Shown here one piece after another: positions 45,184 through 55,482 of a stretch of 64,000 bases of DNA (its first letter is position 1; each line of letters starts with the position of its first letter). Made by a program: the position numbers and the translations under genes. The DNA is from Parendozoicomonas sp. Alg238-R29 (GTDB lineage Bacteria > Pseudomonadota > Gammaproteobacteria > Pseudomonadales > Endozoicomonadaceae), in the NCBI RefSeq assembly GCF_947331445.1, contig NZ_CAMZOG010000006.1, positions 34,797 through 98,796 of the forward strand, in the 5' to 3' direction. The notes under the pieces were generated by a model. The model made no database searches, was not told where the DNA came from, and saw nothing but the letters and a program-made list of their open reading frames with translations.

Positions 45184-45959
45184 ATGAAACATATTGTTGT
45201 AATGAGCTTCAGTGGGGTTGTCGGGTTAACGGCTCTGTTTGTTGTGGATATGCTGGATCTGTTTTTCCTGAGCCCGTTGGGGGGAAAGCACCTGGCAGCG
45301 GCTGTTGGCTATGCCGGAACAATGTTGTTTATTACGTCCTCTCTGGGGATTGGGTTCTCTACCGCCGCGGGAGCCCTGATATCCCGGGCGATGGGGTCAC
45401 GAGATGGAACGTTGGGGCTGGATTGTTGGGGCGGGTTCGACAGGCTTTGAAGGATGCTTACTGGTTTTCTGTCGTTTATGTGCTGATGGGGTGTCTCTGG
45501 TGGTGTTTGCACTGCAAAGTTGGTTGGTGAATATCTTTAATCTTTAGGGTAACGCAGAATCATTATTGCGCTTTTTCTGTACTTATCTCTCTTTCTGTTT
45601 TGTTTTCAACGGTTGTTTATTTGTTGCCAACGCATCTTTTAATAATTTGGGAAAGGCGACAATTGGCACAATACCCTTTGTCTGGTTGGGATGGAGCTTA
45701 CGGAGTCTATCTGGGGCAGGCTGCAGGAGGCATTGTTTTTGCCTTGATGGCCATGATCGTTTCATTTTTTATTGTTAGAAAACTTGAACGTAGAACTATT
45801 GAAGTTGAGCTTACATGTATTGCGGGAACGACTCCTGATCCGAAGAACCCCCCCTTGCCCTATGCCTTTAACAGCCTTTCTTCTGAATGTACTCAAATGG
45901 CTCAAATGGCGGGTGAAGCTGAGCTGGAGGAGCACGTAAAAGATTTTGAAACGCGATAA
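45184..45959 (+). pseudogene. Broken MATE-family efflux transporter
   Basis: Fragments in different frames spell parts of one MATE transporter. First comes an N-terminal part (M-D-L-x or F-V-V-D-M-L-D-L-F-F-L-S, G-I-G-F-S-T-A-A-G-A-L-I-S-R-A). A second small piece (V-A-N-A-S-F-N-N-L-G-K-A) follows in another frame. The C-terminal part (G-A-Y-G-V-Y-L-G-Q-A-A-G-G-I-V-F-A) comes in a third frame. Much of the middle (several helices) is deleted. It cannot make a full pump. Confidence 0.8.
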
Positions 45960-46066
45960 ATACCGCATGTCGGTTTATGTAACCTTTTGTCCATGACTAT
46001 TTGACAGTGATCGTGCACTTCCGAAGGATTGTTAAAAATAATAAATTACGCTGTTCGAGGGAATGT

Positions 46067-46534
46067 ATGTTAGTGCGTGATTCGGGATTTACGCTCATTG
46101 AAATGATAATAGTTATCGCTATTGTCGGGATTATATCTGTGATGGCCTACCCCAGCATGGATGGTTTTATTCAGCGCAATTCTATTAGCAGTCAGACGAA
46201 TGAATTAATTTCCCTGCTTCAGTATGCGCGTAGTGAAGCTGTGACAAGAAAGGCTGATGTGCAAGTGTGTGCCAGTACCAATGGCACGAGTTGTAGTGCA
46301 ACCCCTGCAGACATGAGTGCGGGGATAATAGTCTTGCAAGGAGGGAATGTCATTCAGTCAATCACCGGTATTCGTGATGGAATAAATATCGGAGGATCGA
46401 CAATTACATTTCAAGGGGATGGCTCAATATCTGGCGGAAGCGTTACCTATAGCGTATCCAAATCCGGGTACAGTGGAGCAGGGTCAACTGCCAGCGTTTG
46501 CACTAACGCTTTAGGCCAGTCTCGGGGGTGTTAG
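46067..46534 (+). CDS. fimT: Minor pilin FimT/GspH
   Basis: A 155-residue type IV prepilin. The prepilin peptidase site is S-G/F-T-L-I-E-M with Glu5, followed by a hydrophobic helix (I-I-V-I-A-I-V-G-I-I). A pair of Cys near the C-terminus likely forms a disulfide loop. The ATG at 46067 is chosen because GAGGGA lies just before it. FimT/FimU primes pilus assembly with PilV, PilW, PilX and PilE. First gene of the operon, whose promoter must lie in the ~110 bases before it. Confidence 0.88.
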   Translation: MLVRDSGFTLIEMIIVIAIVGIISVMAYPSMDGFIQRNSISSQTNELISLLQYARSEAVTRKADVQVCASTNGTSCSATPADMSAGIIVLQGGNVIQSITGIRDGINIGGSTITFQGDGSISGGSVTYSVSKSGYSGAGSTASVCTNALGQSRGC

Positions 46535-46536
46535 CA

Positions 46537-46932
46537 ATGACAACTGTTAAAAAAAATGGATTTACATTAATTGAAGTTCTTGTCGCTCTGGTTGTGCTTT
46601 CCATCGGAATACTAGGGATGCTTGGAATGCAGGCTTATAGCCTTCAATCCAACCTCAGTGCTGAACACCGCACCCAAGCTTCTATTATAACAATGGATTT
46701 GGTTGAGCGTATGCGGAGTGATGCTGCAAATGCAGCAGACTTCTGTGATACAACACATGCAAATTATGTTCAATGGTTAGGTACTCTGAGAGGAGGAGTG
46801 CCAACTGCAAATGCTGTGCTTGATTGCACAGTAAATCCTATGACCATTACTGTTACCTGGACAGAGTCTGATAGTGCTACTCAAGTGAATGGAACCTTGC
46901 AAAATAGCTTGGCAATGAGTATTGAATTATGA
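46537..46932 (+). CDS. pilV: Minor pilin PilV
   Basis: A 131-residue prepilin with N-G/F-T-L-I-E-V and the helix L-V-A-L-V-V-L-S-I-G-I-L-G-M, the V-L-S-I-G-x-x-G-x-x-x-M pattern being typical of PilV. The ATG at 46537 has GGGGGTG 7 bases upstream; a GTG three codons earlier is possible. It begins two bases after the fimT stop. Part of the minor-pilin tip complex. Confidence 0.88.
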   Translation: MTTVKKNGFTLIEVLVALVVLSIGILGMLGMQAYSLQSNLSAEHRTQASIITMDLVERMRSDAANAADFCDTTHANYVQWLGTLRGGVPTANAVLDCTVNPMTITVTWTESDSATQVNGTLQNSLAMSIEL

Positions 46933-47777
46933 AAAATCAGATGGGTGCTGTGAAAGGCTTTTCTCTGGTTGAGTTGATGGTTGCGATGACTATCGGATTA
47001 ATTCTAACACTAGGGATCGCCACTCTGTTTGTGGACAGTATGCAGACTCAAACAGTTGTTAATGAAGCCAGTCGTGTACAGGAAGCAGGAAGAATTATCC
47101 TGAAACGAATTCAGGATGACGTGAGGAAAGCAGGTTATCGTGGGTGTAATATCGCTGAAGCTGTAGGTACGAGTGTAACCTCTCTGCGCGCTTTAAATGA
47201 TGGAATTATTATTCCTGGTGAAGCTGATTTTCTTCCAAATGCTGGAGTCGACGCTGCATCCACGTCATTTTCTGTTTCCTATCTTAGGCCTTTTCCAGAC
47301 GCCAATAGCTTTGGCGTTACTATGGATGATACGGGGCGTACCGTGACGTTATCAGCGGCTGATCAGGTTTTACCTGCGATTACTCAAGGTACACAGATTG
47401 TCATAAGTAATTGTTTAACTCAGGAAATAATCAACACGCCTGCTATTAGTGCGGGTTCTACTTCTTTCACTCTGTCGAATGCCGTAATTGGTGATTATCG
47501 TGGGGAATCCAATTTATACACGTTAACTTCTCGGACGTATTACGTAGCTGATTCTGGAAGAGGAAATCGCTCGTTGTTTATGCAGACTCTTTCTCTCAAT
47601 CCATCGAATGCTGAGGAGCTGGTTGAAAATGTGGCTGCAGGCGGTTTCACTCTGGTTAATCAAAATACAACGGTGGATAGTTATTTGATTAGCCTTCAGG
47701 TTGCTGGTTCAGCAGATGATGATGCTGTTTCCAGAGCCTTCAGTAGTGTTGCAACACGACGTAATACTGCTCAGTGA
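46929..47777 (+). CDS. pilW: Minor pilin PilW
   Basis: A 282-residue prepilin with K-G/F-S-L-V-E-L-M-V-A-M-T-I-G-L and the following segment V-N-E-A-S-R-V-Q-E-A-G-R that is characteristic of PilW. The large C-terminal domain is beta-rich and has few cysteines. It overlaps pilV by ATGA. It forms the pilus tip with PilV and PilX in Pseudomonas and Myxococcus. Confidence 0.88.
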   Translation: MKNQMGAVKGFSLVELMVAMTIGLILTLGIATLFVDSMQTQTVVNEASRVQEAGRIILKRIQDDVRKAGYRGCNIAEAVGTSVTSLRALNDGIIIPGEADFLPNAGVDAASTSFSVSYLRPFPDANSFGVTMDDTGRTVTLSAADQVLPAITQGTQIVISNCLTQEIINTPAISAGSTSFTLSNAVIGDYRGESNLYTLTSRTYYVADSGRGNRSLFMQTLSLNPSNAEELVENVAAGGFTLVNQNTTVDSYLISLQVAGSADDDAVSRAFSSVATRRNTAQ

Positions 47778-47799
47778 ATTCAAGCGATTTAAAGGTGAC

Positions 47800-48252
47800 A
47801 TGATGTTGGTAAATACTGGCCTTCAACAAAAAGGCGTCGCATTAATAATGTCGATTGTGCTTCTTTTAGTGATAACGGTCGTTGCGATTGGCAGTATCCG
47901 TTCAACCACAATGCAAGAACGGATGTCCGCTAATTTTCAGGAAGGAATGAGGTTGTTTCAAGGTAGTGAGAATAAGCTGGGCGCAGCTTATGCTGCAGCC
48001 TTGATAGCCGCCGAAGCTCAATCTTCACAAGAAAATATCGCCGCTACAACAGCCAGCGGTATAACAAGTAACGGATCGCTGTCACAGCATTCTATATCAT
48101 TGGCGTTCGGGCACAGTGAGTTTGTTTATCGAAATTATAATACCAATGTGACGTCCTGGATTGATCATGATAGTGATGGTGTTTTAGATGTAGGTGAAAG
48201 CAGTTCATCCCATAGTCAGGGTGTTTCTGTATTAGTGCCGTTAATAGATTAG
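47800..48252 (+). CDS. pilX: Minor pilin PilX
   Basis: A 150-residue PilX-family prepilin. The cleavage region is Q-K-G/V-A-L-I-M-S-I-V and, as in other PilX proteins, lacks Glu5. The family pattern S-T-T-M-Q-E-R-M-S-A-N follows. The start could be ATG at 47800 or 47803; AAAGGTG upstream fits 47803 slightly better. A D-H-D-S-D-G-V-L-D-V-G-E segment near the C-terminus resembles a calcium-binding loop. It follows pilW by 22 bases. Confidence 0.85.
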   Translation: MMLVNTGLQQKGVALIMSIVLLLVITVVAIGSIRSTTMQERMSANFQEGMRLFQGSENKLGAAYAAALIAAEAQSSQENIAATTASGITSNGSLSQHSISLAFGHSEFVYRNYNTNVTSWIDHDSDGVLDVGESSSSHSQGVSVLVPLID

Positions 48253-48266
48253 TCAGGGATGTAATT

Positions 48267-51200
48267 ATGAAAAATAAAAACAGGAAGAGAATATGTGTAT
48301 CAGTATTGTTGGGGCTTGCTTCATTTACTAGCTCTACTCATTCCTTGGCTGACGACACAGATATTTTTTTCCCACCCCCAACAACAATTGGGGATGCTCA
48401 TCCTAATGTGCTTTTTCTTTTGGATAATTCAGGTTCAATGGACTGGGATTTTAATGGAAGAAGTACAAGTGATTATTTTTTTACTCCACCAACACGAATT
48501 GACTCGTTGAAGGGCGCATTTGCAAGAATTATTGATAGTGCAGCGAATATGAATGTTGGATTGAGTCGATTGCATCAAAATAATTCAACCAGTAATAGCT
48601 CGCCGAATATCTATTACGATGTGGATGGTATTGACGATATTTTAAGTGCATCTACTGTTCCCGTTGATGGGGGAACATTTGTTAAGCATGTAGGTAGTGC
48701 AGCCGATGATGCTAAAAGTACTATTATGGGCACTATTCGTTCTGATAGGGCACATTTGGCTCTTGATAATATAATAACCGGAATGCGTTTCAGAAATATT
48801 GATATTCCGGATGGAGCAGTCATTGAATCTGCTTATGTAGATATAACAGCATCAAGTACTGTTTATAGTGCACCAAATTTCAAGGTGGAAATAAAAGCTC
48901 ATGCTGCTGATGATTCAAATGAATCGCTTGATGGAAATAACCCGATTAATCTTTGGCCTACAGTCGAAGAAAGCGCACTTTGGGAAGTGTCTTCCTCACA
49001 TGTTTTAGGTACGACTTACCGAAGCCCCGATATTAAAGATGTTATAGCTGATGTTTTGTCCAGGCCTGGTTGGGTGTCAGGTAATGCATTAACGGTTTTA
49101 TTTAATAAGTTAGATTTAAATCCCAATGATGGTATAGATGAAAGTAACACCCACCGAAACTTGTTCCGATTTTATGCACATGACACAAGTCCTGTGAACA
49201 GTGCCAAATTAACAATTAATTACAGTGGAACATCACTGACGACAACCTATAGGGTTCGTGATCAAATTAAAGAATATGTAAATAGTATGGAGGCTAAAGG
49301 AGGAACACCAACAGTTGCTCAGATGGTGAGCGCTAAAAATTATTTTTCAGGTTCAAATTCCCCGGCACAGTACAGCTGCCAGAAAAATTATATTTTCCTC
49401 CTTTCAGATGGACAACCAGGATATAGCTCAAGTGCAGTCACGGATACTGAAAATATAACAGGTGAAGATTGCTCAAATAGTTATGATTGTGGGCCTTTAC
49501 TTGCTCGATGGATGGCTAACTCTGATGCAGTGGGTGCCTCTGTTAATGGAGATAACCCTATTAACACTTACACAGTCGGTTTTGGTGCCGATGAAACAGC
49601 TAATGCTTTTTTACGGAATGTTGCCTCTGCGGGGGGCGGGCAGTTTCGAGCAGCAGCCAGTGCAGATGAGCTTGTGGATGCATTCGAACGTTTTTATTTA
49701 GAGGTCGCTGATACTGATTCTACTTTTGTAGCGCCTGCGGCGACTGTTAACCAGTTTAATCAACTTGAGCACAAGAATGAGATCTACTACGCATTATTTA
49801 AGCCAAATGCAAGAACGGACTGGGCGGGAAATGTTAAGCGTTATCAGCTTGCATACGACCACTCTGATGATGAATTCAAAATAGTTGATAATTCCCCTAA
49901 CCCCATCGAAGCCGTTAACCCTGAAACTGGTTTTTTTGTAAATGCAGCAAGAAGTTTTTGGTTGCCCAGTGGAGTTGCAGCCGATGGTAACACGACCGGC
50001 GAAGGGGGGGCTGCAAGGAATTTACCAAATAGCCGAAATGTTTATACTGATTTAGGCGCTGGTGATGGCGTTTTTACATTAACGACTAGTCCTGTTAATA
50101 CCAGTAATAGCCTGATTACCAACGATATTCTTGGTGTTGCCAGCTCTACAGAAAGAACCAATGTGATTAATTGGGCTCGCGGCCTGGATGAAGATGGAAA
50201 CAACCGTCGGGCGATTGGTGACCCTCTTCATTCACAGCCAGCGTTGGCAACGTATAACTGTCGCCCTAATAGCGATGGCAATAGGTATGTGGATAATGAT
50301 CCGGCTAATGGCTGTGTCGATACTGATGATGCTTGGCTTTTCTTTGGCACCAATCAGGGTTATCTTCACGCTGTTTCTACCGCCACAGGTGTTGAGACCT
50401 TTTCTTATATTCCCAGTGATCTTCTGGGTAACCTTAATACCTACAGCATTGATCCGGTTGCTAATAATGTACGTCCCTATGGTTTGGATGGCACTCCTAC
50501 AATATGGCGTAAGGATGAAAATGCTAATGGTGTTATTGAAACGGCAGGGAAAAATGATGATCATGTTTATCTCTATATAGGTATGCGCCGTGGAGGGCGT
50601 AATTATTATGCCCTTGATGTGACTAACCCAGGGCTGGTGAGTGATGATGGAATTGTTACAGCTGGTTCTCCTAAATTGTTGTGGAAAATTTCTGGAGGGA
50701 GTGGTGATTTTGCAAAGCTTGGACAAACGTGGTCAACGCCAGTAAAAACTAAAATCAGGGTGTCGAGTGGAAGTGGTAACAATACGACAGAATCAGTGAA
50801 AGAAGTATTAATCTTTGGTGGAGGTTATGACCCGGATCAGGATGATGCTAATGAAAGAACAGCCGATGACATTGGTAATGCTATTTACATTGTGGATGCC
50901 ACCGACGGGAGTTTAGTTTGGTCCGCCAGTAATGATGACAACCATAACTTGAATTTGCCAGGCATGGATTACAGCATCCCTGGCGAAATTCAGTTATTGG
51001 ATTTAAATCAGGATGGGTTTCCTGACCAGCTCTTTGTTGGCGATGTTGGTGGTCAGGTATGGCGGTTGTATTTCAACCATGGGGCGTCAGCGAATAACTT
51101 GCTTCAGGGAGCAGGAAGTGGTGGTAATTTAGGGGTTATGGCCCGTTTGTCGACGGCCAACAGTACGGAACATGCGCGTCGTTTTTACAATAAACCATCA

Positions 51201-51914
51201 GTTGCGCTTATTGATCAAAATGGCAAAGCGTTGTTAACTGTAGCAATTGGCTCCGGGTTTAGAGCAAACCCGATAGATGAAGTAATTACTGATCGATTCT
51301 ACGTTCTTAAAACTGCACATATTACACAAAGAGATAGCAGTTATACGCCGTTAACGGATAGTGATCTCTACAATATAACAACGAACCCTCTGGATAGTAA
51401 TTCAGCTTCAGATCAACAAAGAGCTCAGGCTCAAAACAGACTTGATTTGGTTGCTGTTAATTCTGAAGGAGTAAGAACAAACGTCCTCCATGACGGTTTT
51501 TATATCAACATGACCCGTGATGGTGAGAAGGTGCTTTCTGATGCCAGTATTTTCGCAGGAATTCTTACTTTTAACAGTTATGAACCAGAGTTGGCCGCTG
51601 ATTCTTGTAACCCGGTTATAGGGATTAACAGACTCTATTCGGTAGACGTGGCTAATGGTCGAGGGCAGCTTGAAGGGGAAACTAACGCCGAAATTAATAA
51701 TACAGGTATTGTGAGTGGTGGGACGACCATGATGATTAATACTGATGATCTTGTCATTTTGAACCCACCTTCTGCAGAAGGTGGGAACACAACGCCACCA
51801 TCAGCCTTTGGCTCCTGTGATAGAGTTCCGGTTGTTATTCATGGACTTAATGTTACCAAGCTGGATTGTGAAGGTTCGGTGAAAAAAACCTACTGGATGG
51901 ATGAAGAAGTATGA
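48267..51914 (+). CDS. pilY1: Pilus tip adhesin PilY1
   Basis: A 1,215-residue protein. A signal peptide ends near L-A/D-D. A VWA domain follows with the metal site D53-N-S-G-S57 in [13 protein letters not shown]-terminal beta-propeller begins near residue 650 ([12 protein letters not shown]), with [14 protein letters not shown] calcium loop D-L-N-Q-D-G-F-P-D lies near residue 912, at the place where Ca2+ controls pilus extension/retraction in Pseudomonas. The long N-terminal part after the VWA start holds a beta-sandwich insertion. It overlaps pilE by ATGA. Confidence 0.93.
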   Translation: MKNKNRKRICVSVLLGLASFTSSTHSLADDTDIFFPPPTTIGDAHPNVLFLLDNSGSMDWDFNGRSTSDYFFTPPTRIDSLKGAFARIIDSAANMNVGLSRLHQNNSTSNSSPNIYYDVDGIDDILSASTVPVDGGTFVKHVGSAADDAKSTIMGTIRSDRAHLALDNIITGMRFRNIDIPDGAVIESAYVDITASSTVYSAPNFKVEIKAHAADDSNESLDGNNPINLWPTVEESALWEVSSSHVLGTTYRSPDIKDVIADVLSRPGWVSGNALTVLFNKLDLNPNDGIDESNTHRNLFRFYAHDTSPVNSAKLTINYSGTSLTTTYRVRDQIKEYVNSMEAKGGTPTVAQMVSAKNYFSGSNSPAQYSCQKNYIFLLSDGQPGYSSSAVTDTENITGEDCSNSYDCGPLLARWMANSDAVGASVNGDNPINTYTVGFGADETANAFLRNVASAGGGQFRAAASADELVDAFERFYLEVADTDSTFVAPAATVNQFNQLEHKNEIYYALFKPNARTDWAGNVKRYQLAYDHSDDEFKIVDNSPNPIEAVNPETGFFVNAARSFWLPSGVAADGNTTGEGGAARNLPNSRNVYTDLGAGDGVFTLTTSPVNTSNSLITNDILGVASSTERTNVINWARGLDEDGNNRRAIGDPLHSQPALATYNCRPNSDGNRYVDNDPANGCVDTDDAWLFFGTNQGYLHAVSTATGVETFSYIPSDLLGNLNTYSIDPVANNVRPYGLDGTPTIWRKDENANGVIETAGKNDDHVYLYIGMRRGGRNYYALDVTNPGLVSDDGIVTAGSPKLLWKISGGSGDFAKLGQTWSTPVKTKIRVSSGSGNNTTESVKEVLIFGGGYDPDQDDANERTADDIGNAIYIVDATDGSLVWSASNDDNHNLNLPGMDYSIPGEIQLLDLNQDGFPDQLFVGDVGGQVWRLYFNHGASANNLLQGAGSGGNLGVMARLSTANSTEHARRFYNKPSVALIDQNGKALLTVAIGSGFRANPIDEVITDRFYVLKTAHITQRDSSYTPLTDSDLYNITTNPLDSNSASDQQRAQAQNRLDLVAVNSEGVRTNVLHDGFYINMTRDGEKVLSDASIFAGILTFNSYEPELAADSCNPVIGINRLYSVDVANGRGQLEGETNAEINNTGIVSGGTTMMINTDDLVILNPPSAEGGNTTPPSAFGSCDRVPVVIHGLNVTKLDCEGSVKKTYWMDEEV

Positions 51915-52339
51915 TGGGTATTTTTAATCAATCCAATAATGCCGGAACCTGTAGAACATCAGGGTTCACTTTAATTGAACTGATGATTGTGGTTGCCATT
52001 ATCGGTATTTTGGCAGCCATTGCTTACCCAAGCTATCAGAATTATGTGTTGAGAACCGGTTGTGAAGATGCCAAAGGTGCCTTGATGGTATCGGTAAACT
52101 CTCTGGAACGATTTCGGGCTAGAAACAATGGGAGTTATGTTGGGGCGAATGCCGATGGCGCAAGTGTTATTCGGACGAGTAGCCCTGAAACAGGTACGGC
52201 TCGTTACAATATTGGGTTTAACGGTAATGTGACAGCTAGCGCGTATACTCTTCGAGCTGTTCCGGTTGATAATACCCTTGATACCATCTCGATAACGCAG
52301 GCTGGAATCAGAACAGAGTGGGCGTGTGATCCCGATTAG
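51911..52339 (+). CDS. pilE: Minor pilin PilE
   Basis: A 142-residue prepilin with [29 protein letters not shown], the classic type IV pilin start. Two Cys (in T-G-C-E-D and near the end in W-A-C-D) likely form the D-region disulfide. The position after pilY1 matches the Pseudomonas PilE minor pilin and not the major pilin. The last gene of the operon; a terminator follows. Confidence 0.9.
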   Translation: MMGIFNQSNNAGTCRTSGFTLIELMIVVAIIGILAAIAYPSYQNYVLRTGCEDAKGALMVSVNSLERFRARNNGSYVGANADGASVIRTSSPETGTARYNIGFNGNVTASAYTLRAVPVDNTLDTISITQAGIRTEWACDPD

Positions 52340-52348
52340 TTTTGGAAA

Positions 52349-52377
52349 GACACCACCTTTAATGGGTGGTGTCTTTT
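52349..52377 (+). terminator. Terminator of the minor-pilin operon
   Basis: GACACCACC and GGTGGTGTC pair around a six-base loop and are followed by TTTTG. It overlaps the last codons of the convergent nhaC-type gene (stop at 52359). Confidence 0.85.
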
Positions 52378-53807
52378 GTTAGCAAAGAGTTTGTTGTGAG
52401 ATGGGAGATTTGCCCATCCTCACTGAATGTTGTTGTCTTCCCCTGCCAGGTTCTGACGCAAGAAACCCCCAGCGCCAACGCAATAGATATCCATGACAGC
52501 CACATAAATGGTAGATAGCTCAATGTGCTGACTCCCAGAATTCCCGCCATAAATGTTCCGTTATCACTCCAAGGCACCATGCCCGAGGTGAGTGTGCCAC
52601 CGAACTCCGTATTACGTGACAGAAGTCGTCGATCGGCACCCAATGCATCGCTGGTCGCTGTCATCAGTTTGGGGGCCAGAATCAGGGAAACATACATGGC
52701 ACTGCCCAGAAGGTTGCCTAAGAATGCCGTTAGAATTGTGCAGCCAGTAAGGCGGGCTTCATTGGTAACGAACTGCTCCATTTTTCTGGCTAACAGTTTT
52801 ACGATGCCTACTTTTACCAGCAAACTGCCAAAGCCCAGTCCAAAGGTGATCATGGCTACGGAAGGCATAATAGAAAGCATGCCGCCACGGCTCAGTAAGC
52901 TGTCGATAAAGTCGATTCCTGAACTTAATGCCGGAAGCTCCCATATGCTGGTAATGGCCGAAGCAACATCAGAGCCTTGCAGGAAAATGGCGGTGACAAT
53001 TCCCAGAAAACTGCCAAATGAAATAACCGGAAAAGCGGGTTGGCGAAAGGCCAGTAAAAGCATCACCATTAATGGCGGAAGAAACGCTATTGGGGTTATA
53101 TAAAAGGTATTATCCAGGGCAGTCATAATCATATTGATATGTTCAAGATTTCCTTGCCCCTGAAAGGAAAGGCTGGCGCAGGTGAACAGGATTGCTGTAA
53201 TCAGATAAGCACTCAGGCTAATGGGTAGGAGACCTTTTATATGGGCTCTGATTTCAACCCCGGCCATGGATGAAGCCAGCAGAACACTGTCGGAAAGGGG
53301 GGAAAGTTTGTCGCCAAAGTAAACACCAGACAACACCGCTCCCGCAGTAAGAGGAGCTGGTATGCCAAGGCCTTCGCCGATGCCCATCATGGCAATACCT
53401 GTTGTTCCGGCCGCTCCCCAGGAGGTTCCTGTCGCCAGAGCGGTTAGAGAACAAATGAAAAGAGTTGTGGGCAGAAAGAAACTGGGGTGAATTGTCGCCA
53501 GCCCGTAATAAATAATGCCCGGCACAATCCCACCGGCAATCCAGCTGCCGATCATCGCGCCCACGGCAAAAAGAATAAGAAGTGCGGGCATCCCCTCAAA
53601 AATACCAAAGGCGGCGGCTTCTTCGAGTTCTCGGTAGCGATACCCCAGTTTCAGGCCAAGAGCGATAACCAGAAACCAGCCAAAAAACAGTGCCAGTAAA
53701 ACCGGTAAGCCAAACACGGTGGTAAAACTGCAGGCCATTGTCAGAAAGGTACCAAGTACCAGAAAGGACTGTATCAGGGTGGGTAACTGTCGGTTTTTCT
53801 TATCCAT
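52359..53807 (-). CDS. nhaC: NhaC-family Na+/H+ antiporter
   Basis: A 482-residue inner-membrane protein with about eleven hydrophobic segments. The first is near F-L-V-L-G-T-F-L-T-M-A-C-S-F. The motif S-G-V-Y-F-G-D-K-L-S-P-L-S-D-S is the signature of NhaC antiporters, and T-G-T-S-W-G-A-A-G-T-T-G-I-A lies just before it. AGGAG lies 7 bases before the ATG. It probably exports sodium for protons, fitting a marine host-associated bacterium. It is convergent with the pilus operon. Confidence 0.92.
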   Translation of the reverse strand: MDKKNRQLPTLIQSFLVLGTFLTMACSFTTVFGLPVLLALFFGWFLVIALGLKLGYRYRELEEAAAFGIFEGMPALLILFAVGAMIGSWIAGGIVPGIIYYGLATIHPSFFLPTTLFICSLTALATGTSWGAAGTTGIAMMGIGEGLGIPAPLTAGAVLSGVYFGDKLSPLSDSVLLASSMAGVEIRAHIKGLLPISLSAYLITAILFTCASLSFQGQGNLEHINMIMTALDNTFYITPIAFLPPLMVMLLLAFRQPAFPVISFGSFLGIVTAIFLQGSDVASAITSIWELPALSSGIDFIDSLLSRGGMLSIMPSVAMITFGLGFGSLLVKVGIVKLLARKMEQFVTNEARLTGCTILTAFLGNLLGSAMYVSLILAPKLMTATSDALGADRRLLSRNTEFGGTLTSGMVPWSDNGTFMAGILGVSTLSYLPFMWLSWISIALALGVSCVRTWQGKTTTFSEDGQISHLTTNSLLTKDTTH

Positions 53808-54017
53808 GGCGTACTCCTGTCCAGTGGATGAGATCCGGGCGGAGCGTTGCTGTGTTGTCGTTATTGCACGCTTTTAAAGAATACCCGGATACGGGGCAGC
53901 CATGTGGCTGCGAGGTATCCAGTATTGGAAAAGAAAACCGAATGCGCCACCCCGAAGGGCTGGAATGTCAGCCAGAATGACGCAAGTGTTACTAGTGTGT
54001 AACCAAATCAGAAGAGA

Positions 54018-54935
54018 TTAAAAGACCGCGAGGCCGGTTTGTTCCACAAATGTCTTAAGGGCCTGCATACCGGGAAGGGAGTTACCTTTTTTACCTAACT
54101 CCGGGCTCCAGACACACAAAGACATCTTTCCGGGAACAATAGCCACAATGCCGCCACCAACGCCACTCTTGCAGGGAAGGCCTACGTGGAAGGCAAATTC
54201 GCCCGCTTCATCGTAAGTACCGCAGGTCATCATTAACGTGTTTATGCGACGGGTTTGAAGAGGAGATACCACGGATTTATCTTTAAAGGGGTGGCGACCG
54301 TCATCGGCAAGAAAACGGCTGGCTCTTGCCAGATCCAGACAGCTCATATTCAGGGAACAGAGGTAAAAATAAAAATCCAGAACCTGAGCAATAGGATTTT
54401 TAATATTGTCAAAACTCTTCAGGTAATAAGCCAGTGCTGCATTCCTCTGGCCATTGTCGTATTCAGAGCGGAATACGCGTTCGTCATACTGAATATCCAG
54501 GTTTTTGGAAATGCTACGGATATGATCCAGAAAATCCTGCTTGGGAGAATTCAGGTTGGAAAGCAGGATATCGGCAACCACCAGAGCGCCAGCATTGATA
54601 AACGGATTTCTTGGGATGCCGTTTTCATATTCCAGCTGGGACAGGGAATGAAAAGGGTTGCCGGATGGTTCTACCCCAACCCGCTCAAATACTTTTTCGC
54701 CAGCGTAGTGCATTGCCAGACTGAGACTGAAAACCTTGGAAATACTCTGGATTGAGAAGGCTTCTTCTGCGTCGCCAACAATAAAGTCACGGCCCTTTGC
54801 AGTGCTGATAGCCATGCCAAATTTATTTCCGCACACTTCAGCCAGTGCCGGAATATAGTTGGCCGGTTTGCCCTGGCCAAAGGTGTGAGAAACAGCCTCG
54901 GGCAGAGTGCCCAGAATTGTTTCAATCTTTGTCAT
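54018..54935 (-). CDS. glsA: Glutaminase
   Basis: A 305-residue serine-dependent glutaminase, the length of E. coli GlsB. The serine-lysine dyad is S-I-S-K in I-Q-S-I-S-K-V-F-S-L. Other conserved stretches are P-R-N-P-F-I-N-A-G-A and G-L-P-C-K-S-G-V-G-G-G-I. It converts glutamine to glutamate and ammonia. The ATG at 54935 is preferred to the TTG at 54974, which has no ribosome site. It begins a minus-strand unit alone; the preceding ~550 bases have no intact gene. Confidence 0.93.
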   Translation of the reverse strand: MTKIETILGTLPEAVSHTFGQGKPANYIPALAEVCGNKFGMAISTAKGRDFIVGDAEEAFSIQSISKVFSLSLAMHYAGEKVFERVGVEPSGNPFHSLSQLEYENGIPRNPFINAGALVVADILLSNLNSPKQDFLDHIRSISKNLDIQYDERVFRSEYDNGQRNAALAYYLKSFDNIKNPIAQVLDFYFYLCSLNMSCLDLARASRFLADDGRHPFKDKSVVSPLQTRRINTLMMTCGTYDEAGEFAFHVGLPCKSGVGGGIVAIVPGKMSLCVWSPELGKKGNSLPGMQALKTFVEQTGLAVF

Positions 54936-55482
54936 AAACTTGCTGCCACGGGAGGGTGAAATTTCGGGGCGCAAAGAGTACGTGCATCATCTCCGGCATT
55001 CAAGATAGGACAAACAACGTACTATTGTAAAAACAAGCAGTTAGCGAATGATTTTTATTGGATTGCCCCTAATAGGCCGTGCGCTTTACAGAAAAGCGAA
55101 GGTTAAACTATATATTTTTTACTCTATGTACGGGACAACTTTCAGCAGGTCGTAAAACCTAAGGCCATCAGCATATGAACCCATATTTTTCAGTGTCCGG
55201 CGAAGCTTGTCCAAGCCCAACCTTCTCGGTTTGTTTTTGTGCCGCTTTCCTGAGTTTACACCCAATCAGGTGCGCTGAAGAGCTGGTGAAGAAGACAGCA
55301 TTCTCGACCCTCAGCTGAGCTGATTGACGTTTATCTGACCTGAGTGTGTTGGCTTACGTCCCTCTCAAATAACCCTGCTGTCAATATCTTTGTACATTCT
55401 GATCAGCCCTTCTGTCAGGTGCAGAACCCGACTCGTCGAAGGTTGTCAAAAATGACAATCACCCAATCGGCAGCCTTTCCTG
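54936..55482. other. Region between glsA and the SET-domain genes
   Basis: No intact gene. Two short minus-strand fragments look like protein remnants (see 55119-55265). A TTGTCA-AAAA-TGACAA inverted repeat lies at 55443-55458 just before the first SET gene; it could be an operator or part of its promoter. I found no clear ribosome-binding site before the SET gene's ATG. Confidence 0.4.
55119..55265 (-). pseudogene. C-terminal fragment of an unidentified protein
   Basis: The minus strand reads about 48 codons: [20 protein letters not shown] then [22 protein letters not shown] and stop. It looks like coding sequence, with charge pattern and good codons, but an upstream stop cuts it short. A further fragment (V-L-H-L-T-E-G-L-I-R-M-Y-K-D-I-D-S-R-V-I, then a stop) lies at about 55368-55440. 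The source protein is not recognised; a mobile-element remnant is possible. Confidence 0.3.

Noticed and set aside
55443..55458. TTGTCA-AAAA-TGACAA as a confirmed operator of the SET operon
   Set aside because: The repeat is short (6 bp arms) and may simply be part of a promoter; noted in the region entry but not called as a site.
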